Below are positions 59,388-64,000 of a DNA stretch of 64,000 bases, one piece after another. How positions within the stretch are numbered: position 1 is the first letter of the stretch; every line of letters begins with the position of its first letter. The notes beneath the pieces are model-generated. The model saw only the letters and a list, made by a program, of their open reading frames with translations, made no database searches and was not told the DNA's origin. The position numbers and the translations under genes are program-made. The DNA is from an uncultured Lachnospiraceae bacterium (GTDB lineage: Bacteria; Bacillota; Clostridia; Lachnospirales; Lachnospiraceae): assembly GCA_910585635.1 (NCBI GenBank), contig CAJUFE010000005.1:62001-126000 (forward strand), read 5' to 3'.

Positions 59388-60441
59388 CGATATTGTTTTG
59401 CTGATCCCTTCCTATGATCCCGATGATAAATTTATTAAGTTTTTAGAGCAGTTAACTACAGGAGGATGGTGTAAGATAATCATTGTTGATGATGGGAGTA
59501 AACCGGAGACACAAAAATATTTTAAAGTTGCCGAGGAGCAGTATGATTGCCAGATAGTAAGGCACTATGTGAATTTGGGGCAAGGTAGGGCATTTAAAAG
59601 TGGATTTAATCACTTTATTGGAAAGTATGGAGATGATCCCGAGATCATTGGGGTGATCGAGTGCGATTGTGATGGACAACATATACTTGAGGATGTTGAT
59701 AAATGCGCAGAGCTCTTAAGAAAAAATAGAGATAAATTTATTCTTGGAGTACGTGATTTTAACGATAAAAACATTCCATTCAGAAGCCGATTTGGGAATA
59801 AATGTACTAATTTGATGTTTAAATTTTTTTGTGGGTTAGATATAAAAGACACGCAGACAGGACTTAAGGGTATCCCTAAAGAGTTTATTTATGATCTTAT
59901 TGAAACTAATGGCGAAAGATTCGAATATGCAAGCAGTGTGCTTTTTGCCGTCAAAGATAAAGGAATGGATATCCTACAGTTTGATATCAGTACGATCTAT
60001 ATAGATGGAAATGCAACATCACATTTTGATCCGATCATAGATTCTGTACGTATTTATTCTTTGATATTTAGATATATGATATCATCATTATTCACAGTGG
60101 TGATCGACCTGGTAGTATTTACTGTTTTTTCTTCACTATTAGTGAATCACAAGGATCATATTTATTTATCGAGTTTATTTGCGAAAATATTTTCTGGTTC
60201 GTTCAATTTTTGTGTTAATAAAAACCGTGTTTTTAAATCTTCTCTAAATTGGCAAAGTGAACTGCTTAAATATATCTTATTATGCATTTTGCATGTTTTT
60301 ACTTCGTCAGTGCTTATAAATTTATGTATAAGGAATATCAAAATACCCGAAGTATTAGCGAAAGTCATTGTGGATTTATTATTGTTTTTTGCTGTATATC
60401 GCCTCCAACTCGTATGGGTGTTTAAAAAGAAAAAAACATAG
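59377..60441 (+). CDS. GT2 glycosyltransferase fused to a GtrA-type membrane domain
   Basis: This encodes about 354 residues. The N-terminal GT2 domain (about 1-225) has LLIPSYDPDDKFIKF, IVDDGSKPET, GQGRAFKSGFN and ECDCDGQH. The C-terminal GtrA domain (about 230-350) has four membrane segments with SGSFNFCVNKNRVFKS, typical of GtrA flippases. The fusion should load a sugar on undecaprenyl phosphate and flip it. TTG 59377 is the only in-frame start consistent with the GGGGGAG site; no ATG fits. The gene overlaps the previous one by 11 bases. Confidence 0.88.
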   Translation: MKNDDIVLLIPSYDPDDKFIKFLEQLTTGGWCKIIIVDDGSKPETQKYFKVAEEQYDCQIVRHYVNLGQGRAFKSGFNHFIGKYGDDPEIIGVIECDCDGQHILEDVDKCAELLRKNRDKFILGVRDFNDKNIPFRSRFGNKCTNLMFKFFCGLDIKDTQTGLKGIPKEFIYDLIETNGERFEYASSVLFAVKDKGMDILQFDISTIYIDGNATSHFDPIIDSVRIYSLIFRYMISSLFTVVIDLVVFTVFSSLLVNHKDHIYLSSLFAKIFSGSFNFCVNKNRVFKSSLNWQSELLKYILLCILHVFTSSVLINLCIRNIKIPEVLAKVIVDLLLFFAVYRLQLVWVFKKKKT

Positions 60442-60459
60442 TGATCGCGAGGTGAGCCA

Positions 60460-61197
60460 ATGCATCGATATAGTGAAAAAAGATATTGGGATGAATATTG
60501 GAAAGACGAGGATAGAGATGAGATCATCTTTTATTTTTCGGATCTGGTAGATAAGTATATAGATTGGAGCCAAGTTGGAAATTATATGGAAGTAGGCGGC
60601 GCTCCAGGCAGTATCATGGCTTATATGAATAAAGCTCATTTTATAGAAGTATCTACGATAGACTTTTCTGATAAAAATTTGACGGAAAGTTTTTTGAAAA
60701 GGCAAGATATAAGAGATTATAGGATATATCAGGAAGACTTTGAAAAAATTGAAATAAAAAAGCATTATAAAAAATATGATCTAGTCGCATCATGGGGCTT
60801 TATTGAACATTTTAGTAAAAAAACATGTAGCAAATTTATAATGTATCATAAAAAAATGGTCTCTGATGGAGGATATTTGATCATTGAACTTCCTAATATC
60901 AGAAAGATCTGTTTTGCATTGTATTTTCTCTTTAATCGTAGATTGCTTAAAATCCATAATCGTTCGGTCATGGATCTTAGGTATCTGAAGGAACAGATAT
61001 TGAAAGGAAATGAGTTCGAGTTGCTTTATGCGGGATATTATTTAACGATGAATCAGCAAAATGACTATTTTAGAAAGCATCCTAAAATAGAGAGTATATG
61101 CCGTAGGATCATTGGTCGTTTTAGTAAGAAGCATATAAATGATAAAGTAAAAAGCTGGTGCTTTCCATACATGATCTTGATAGCAAAGAAAAAATAA
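60460..61197 (+). CDS. SAM-dependent methyltransferase
   Basis: This 245-residue class I methyltransferase-like protein has YMEVGGAPGSI as the SAM-binding loop, TIDFSDKNL, DLVASWGFIEHF at motif II and YLIIELPNI afterwards. It probably methylates a sugar of the polysaccharide or a lipid-linked intermediate. It lies 18 bases after the GT2-GtrA gene. Confidence 0.85.
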   Translation: MHRYSEKRYWDEYWKDEDRDEIIFYFSDLVDKYIDWSQVGNYMEVGGAPGSIMAYMNKAHFIEVSTIDFSDKNLTESFLKRQDIRDYRIYQEDFEKIEIKKHYKKYDLVASWGFIEHFSKKTCSKFIMYHKKMVSDGGYLIIELPNIRKICFALYFLFNRRLLKIHNRSVMDLRYLKEQILKGNEFELLYAGYYLTMNQQNDYFRKHPKIESICRRIIGRFSKKHINDKVKSWCFPYMILIAKKK

Positions 61198-61217
61198 TGA
61201 AAGAAGTATTATTTGTC

Positions 61218-62327
61218 ATGAAGAAAAAGATAATGCTTGTCTTCGGTACGAGGCCGGAGGCGATCAAAATGTGTCCACTTGTCAACGAACTTAAAAAAAG
61301 AAATACATTAGAGACAGTAGTGTGTGTGACAGGACAGCATCGGCAGATGCTGGATCAAGTGTTGGAGATATTTAATGTTATACCAGACCATGATCTGTCT
61401 GTTATGAAGCAAAGACAAACGTTATTCGATATCACGACCAATATCCTTAATGGTATAAAAAATGTACTTGAAGAAGAGAGACCGGATGTATGTCTTATAC
61501 ATGGCGATACATCTACGACATTTGTTACAGCGTTAGCTTGTTTTTATCTGCAGATACCGGTAGGACATGTGGAGGCGGGACTTCGTACTTATAATATCTA
61601 TTCCCCATATCCAGAAGAGTTCAATCGACAGGTGGTAGGCATTATCAGTCAATATCATTTTGCACCAACAGAGCTGGCGAAAAAGCATCTTTTGGATGAA
61701 GGAAAGGTTCAAAAGGATGTTTTTGTGACCGGTAATACCGTTATCGATGCTATGCAACATACAGTTGTGGAAGACTATCATCATCCAGAGCTCGATTGGT
61801 GTGCTGACAGCAGGATGATCTTGATAACTGCTCATAGAAGAGAGAACTTAGGCCAGCCGATGCATAATATGTTTAGGGCTATCCGTAGAGTATTGGATGA
61901 ACATACTAATGTGAAGGCAATCTATCCGATCCATATGAATCCATTAGTTAGAAAAGCAGCGGATGAAGAACTGGGGGAGTGTGACCGGATCCATATCATT
62001 GAGCCTATAGATGTCTTTGATTGTCATAATTTTGAGGCGAGATGCTATCTGTGTCTAACGGACTCTGGTGGTATCCAGGAAGAGTGTCCTTCTTATGGAA
62101 AGCCTGTGCTTGTTATGCGAGATACGACCGAGCGTCCTGAAGGGATAGAAGCAGGTACACTTAAATTGGTTGGAACCGATGAAGATACGATCTATAGATG
62201 GTTTACGAAACTCTTGGATGATGATCAGGAATATGCGAAAATGGCACATGCAGTGAACCCATATGGAGATGGACATGCATGTGAAAGGATTGCTGATATA
62301 TTAGAGAAGGGATGGACAGAAAGATAG
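61218..62327 (+). CDS. wecB: UDP-N-acetylglucosamine 2-epimerase (non-hydrolysing)
   Basis: This encodes about 369 residues. KIMLVFGTRPEAIKM, VTGQHRQMLD, IHGDTSTTF, GHVEAGLRTY, PEEFNR and TDSGGIQEECPSYGKP are the WecB/MnaA signatures. It interconverts UDP-GlcNAc and UDP-ManNAc. It supplies ManNAc for the glycan or as precursor of a nonulosonate. ATG 61218 gives the canonical MKKKIMLVFG start. It is the last gene of the locus before a long inverted repeat. Confidence 0.95.
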   Translation: MKKKIMLVFGTRPEAIKMCPLVNELKKRNTLETVVCVTGQHRQMLDQVLEIFNVIPDHDLSVMKQRQTLFDITTNILNGIKNVLEEERPDVCLIHGDTSTTFVTALACFYLQIPVGHVEAGLRTYNIYSPYPEEFNRQVVGIISQYHFAPTELAKKHLLDEGKVQKDVFVTGNTVIDAMQHTVVEDYHHPELDWCADSRMILITAHRRENLGQPMHNMFRAIRRVLDEHTNVKAIYPIHMNPLVRKAADEELGECDRIHIIEPIDVFDCHNFEARCYLCLTDSGGIQEECPSYGKPVLVMRDTTERPEGIEAGTLKLVGTDEDTIYRWFTKLLDDDQEYAKMAHAVNPYGDGHACERIADILEKGWTER

Positions 62328-62463
62328 TCGACGCCATAAGATCATGGTTTTTAGTAAAGAGTGATCATATGAAATATATTTTTGCAGTATATAGTCGAGA
62401 GTAAGGATGGATATATCCAGGGGTATTAACGGATAGATTGGCCAAAAGGGATGGATAATGATG

Positions 62464-62541
62464 TAAATGCCTCAAAAGATAGTGTACAGGCATAGCAGAA
62501 CGAGGTTCGCTTTACCAGTACACGATCTTTTGAGGCATTTA
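62464..62541. terminator. Long inverted repeat closing the polysaccharide locus
   Basis: Arms of 24 bases (TAAATGCCTCAAAAGAT...GTGTAC and its complement, one mismatch) enclose a 30-base loop with its own small hairpin. No T run follows, so termination would need the stem itself. The structure ends 35 bases before the stop of the convergent gene at 62577. Confidence 0.65.
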
Positions 62542-62576
62542 TGTAGTACTGTATGCTATCTTTTGCAAGGCTCACA

Positions 62577-63410
62577 TCACTTCGTCTCCGGCGTGAACTT
62601 CACGATCACATAGTCCCCCACCGCATGGGACACAGGGACAGAGAAGTAGATCACGCCCTGCTGTTCGTAGCTGAAGGTAGAGGGCCAGGTGGCGGAGGCG
62701 TCAAAGGGGAAGTCGGCTTCCTTAAAGATACCGGTATAGTAGTCCAGATCCATCTGCCGCAGCTCTTCTTTAGTCACATCGCCGTTAGGCCCATCCAGCT
62801 GGACGTCGTCGCTGAGGACGTAGCCAGCCATGGCCAGGGGATCGGTAAAGTCGCTAAGGCCCATATCCTTGACCGCGGCCAGATCCACCGTGTTTGTATA
62901 GAAGAGGCTCATCGGGTGGGCCGCGTTTTTATCTTCCGCACCGCCGGTGTAGATCGCGGTGACCCGCTTCCGGTTCAGGGAGGGGACCTTACAGTCGATC
63001 TTGATGGTGCAGTCCCCGGACTCCACATCCCAGGCTTTTAGGATCGAAAGGGCATTCTCCTTTAAGAGCTGGTTGACCTCCTCCTGCTTTTTCTCATCGT
63101 CCATGTGGGACAGGACGGGATAGCGGATGGAGATATCACCATCTGTGTAGGTGGCGATACCGTAGGAGATGTTGGCCGTATCGGACTGGATAGTGGCCTC
63201 GGTCTGCGGGACGGTCTCATCCACTGTGGTGGCCAGGCTGGAGGCAGGGGGGGCGCTGGTGGGAGCCGGATCTGCGGCGGCAGCTGTGGTGTGGGTGGAT
63301 GCTAGGTCGATGTCGGACTTGCCCGCACTGGAGCAGGCGACCGCGATCACAGCCCCTGCGATCACGACTCCAGACAGGATGGTGCCGATCAAAATGGTCC
63401 GGTTTGTCAT
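62577..63410 (-). CDS. Anchored extracytoplasmic protein with DUF3298/RsiV-like domain
   Basis: This 277-residue protein has an N-terminal hydrophobic segment (about 5-27) ending in VACSS, which may be a lipobox with Cys26 or a membrane anchor. A Thr/Ala/Pro linker (about 30-70) follows. The rest (about 80-275) carries YTDGDISIRYPVLSHM, LLKENALSIL and SYEQQGVIYFSVP, the pattern of the DUF4163/DUF3298 region of RsiV and PdaC. That domain can bind lysozyme or peptidoglycan in characterised members. No sigma factor gene is adjacent in the window. GAGGAGATACC precedes ATG 63410. Confidence 0.78.
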   Translation of the reverse strand: MTNRTILIGTILSGVVIAGAVIAVACSSAGKSDIDLASTHTTAAAADPAPTSAPPASSLATTVDETVPQTEATIQSDTANISYGIATYTDGDISIRYPVLSHMDDEKKQEEVNQLLKENALSILKAWDVESGDCTIKIDCKVPSLNRKRVTAIYTGGAEDKNAAHPMSLFYTNTVDLAAVKDMGLSDFTDPLAMAGYVLSDDVQLDGPNGDVTKEELRQMDLDYYTGIFKEADFPFDASATWPSTFSYEQQGVIYFSVPVSHAVGDYVIVKFTPETK

Positions 63411-63640
63411 AATGGTATCTCCTCTTGTTAATTCGTGTACTTACAGTGAACGTGCCAAAATGTGTTTTAACATCCTGTGTGCATCCCCTTGCAGCTATGT
63501 CGACAGATGGCAGTGGGATGCAGGACACTCGATTTTATTCAATATAGCAGAAGATCATGGACAATATTTGAAGAAAAACTTACAAATTACGAAAGTTTAT
63601 AAAAAGAAAAGATCATAAAAGATTTTAAAAAGAGAAAAAA

Positions 63641-63673
63641 TTAGTTGACACTAACCAAGGAGTGTGCTATCAT
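63641..63673 (+). promoter_or_regulatory. feoA promoter with metal-regulator-type palindrome
   Basis: TTGACA (63645-63650) and TATCAT (63668-63673) with 17 bases between them. The palindrome TTAGT-TGAC-ACTAA (63641-63654) covers the -35, and a second one, TAACT-AACTA-AGTTA, lies downstream (about 63698-63712). The TTAG...CTAA pattern recalls DtxR/MntR-type sites, so iron or manganese repression is likely. Confidence 0.65.
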
Positions 63674-63742
63674 ACAGTCTGTGAGTGAAAGTTATTTATA
63701 ACTAACTAAGTTACCTTACGCTAACGTCAGGAAAGGAGTGGT

Positions 63743-63955
63743 ATGATGCCTTTAACGATGGCGAGAGCCGGAGAGACCGACCAGATCAAAAAGATCGGCG
63801 GGAAGGAAGAGGTCCGCAAGTTCCTGGAGAGCCTGGGCTTTGTGACCGGCGGCGATGTGACCGTAGTCGCGGCCATGGGCGGTAATATGATCGTGAACGT
63901 AAAAGGGTCCAGGGTCGCGATCAGCCGCGAGATGGCTGGTAAGATCTATGTATGA
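63743..63955 (+). CDS. feoA: FeoA-type ferrous iron transport protein
   Basis: This 70-residue SH3-like protein has FLESLGFVTGGDVTVV and ISREMAGKIYV, typical of FeoA. It binds the cytoplasmic part of FeoB and tunes Fe2+ uptake. AGGAAAGGAG precedes ATG 63743. It is the first gene of a unit that continues beyond the window, expected to include feoB. The upstream metal-type operator supports iron control. Confidence 0.9.
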   Translation: MMPLTMARAGETDQIKKIGGKEEVRKFLESLGFVTGGDVTVVAAMGGNMIVNVKGSRVAISREMAGKIYV

Positions 63956-64000
63956 GCAGTAGGGCATTGGCAGCCGTAGGGTATGAGCCGTATAGGCGGT

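Overview
The window looks like a chromosomal segment of a Gram-positive anaerobe of the Clostridia, most likely a Lachnospiraceae-type bacterium. The evidence is AGGAGG-type ribosome binding sites, Bacillota-style sigma-A promoters with 17-base spacers, lipoproteins and LytTR, MerR and AraC regulators, a type VII-like secretion cluster with WXG100 proteins, and an exopolysaccharide locus with LicD, EpsG, GtrA and GtrB family members. This assignment is inferred from gene content; no rRNA gene is present to confirm it. Most of the window is GC-rich. The polysaccharide block (about 40.6-62.3 kb) is clearly AT-rich, and the 3' third of the secretion-locus effector gene (from about 18.24 kb) is also poorer in GC.

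Layout. (1) 0-3.6 kb: the end of an aldose 1-epimerase gene, topoisomerase III and a left-handed beta-helix protein. (2) 3.6-20.5 kb: a type VII secretion-like locus. A divergent XRE repressor faces a promoter for a small protein and an operon encoding a zinc-ribbon/Ser-Thr kinase/FHA protein, two membrane-anchored FHA proteins, a three-ATPase EssC-like motor, a LytTR regulator, an EspG-like protein with 20-residue repeats and an EsaB/YukD-like ubiquitin-fold protein. A second group follows: one WXG100-like helical protein, five WXG100 proteins, a paralogue of the EspG-like protein, a large HExxH-bearing putative effector, a lipoprotein and an exported protein. EssA, EssB and EsaA are not visible. 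(3) 20.5-32.9 kb: mixed accessory and housekeeping genes: a PD-(D/E)XK-like protein, a MATE exporter, a HAD hydrolase gene reduced to two separated pieces, an EIIB-like fusion, DUF1349, AraC, a MerR regulator facing a MerR-type promoter, a DapB-like dehydrogenase, a lipoprotein, and an SCP2/TetR pair. (4) 32.9-39.1 kb: an aroF-tyrA-aroA operon on the minus strand and a divergent EF-G-like GTPase gene. (5) 39.1-62.5 kb: an XRE regulator, a tyrosine-recombinase-like protein without catalytic residues, then a Wzx/Wzy-type polysaccharide locus with at least seven glycosyltransferase-type proteins, LicD and a LicC-like nucleotidyltransferase, an Asp/Glu racemase, a CMP-sugar synthetase, an O-acetyltransferase, a flippase, a polymerase, GtrB and GtrA-fusion proteins, a methyltransferase and a UDP-GlcNAc 2-epimerase. 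A dead IS200-type element lies inside it. (6) 62.5-64 kb: an anchored DUF3298-like protein and feoA under a metal-regulator-type promoter.

How it fits together. The secretion locus has motor, signalling (kinase, FHA), chaperone-like (EspG-like pair) and cargo (WXG100, effector) layers, and its cargo proteins carry YxxxD/E-type tails. The N-terminal domain of the effector resembles the stand-alone 120-residue protein encoded just upstream of the WXG100 genes. The polysaccharide locus can assemble and export a repeat unit but has no visible priming transferase or chain-length regulator, so those must be elsewhere. A dispersed intergenic element that can form hairpins occurs three times (4.05, 29.1 and 35.4 kb). 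One base pair covaries between copies.
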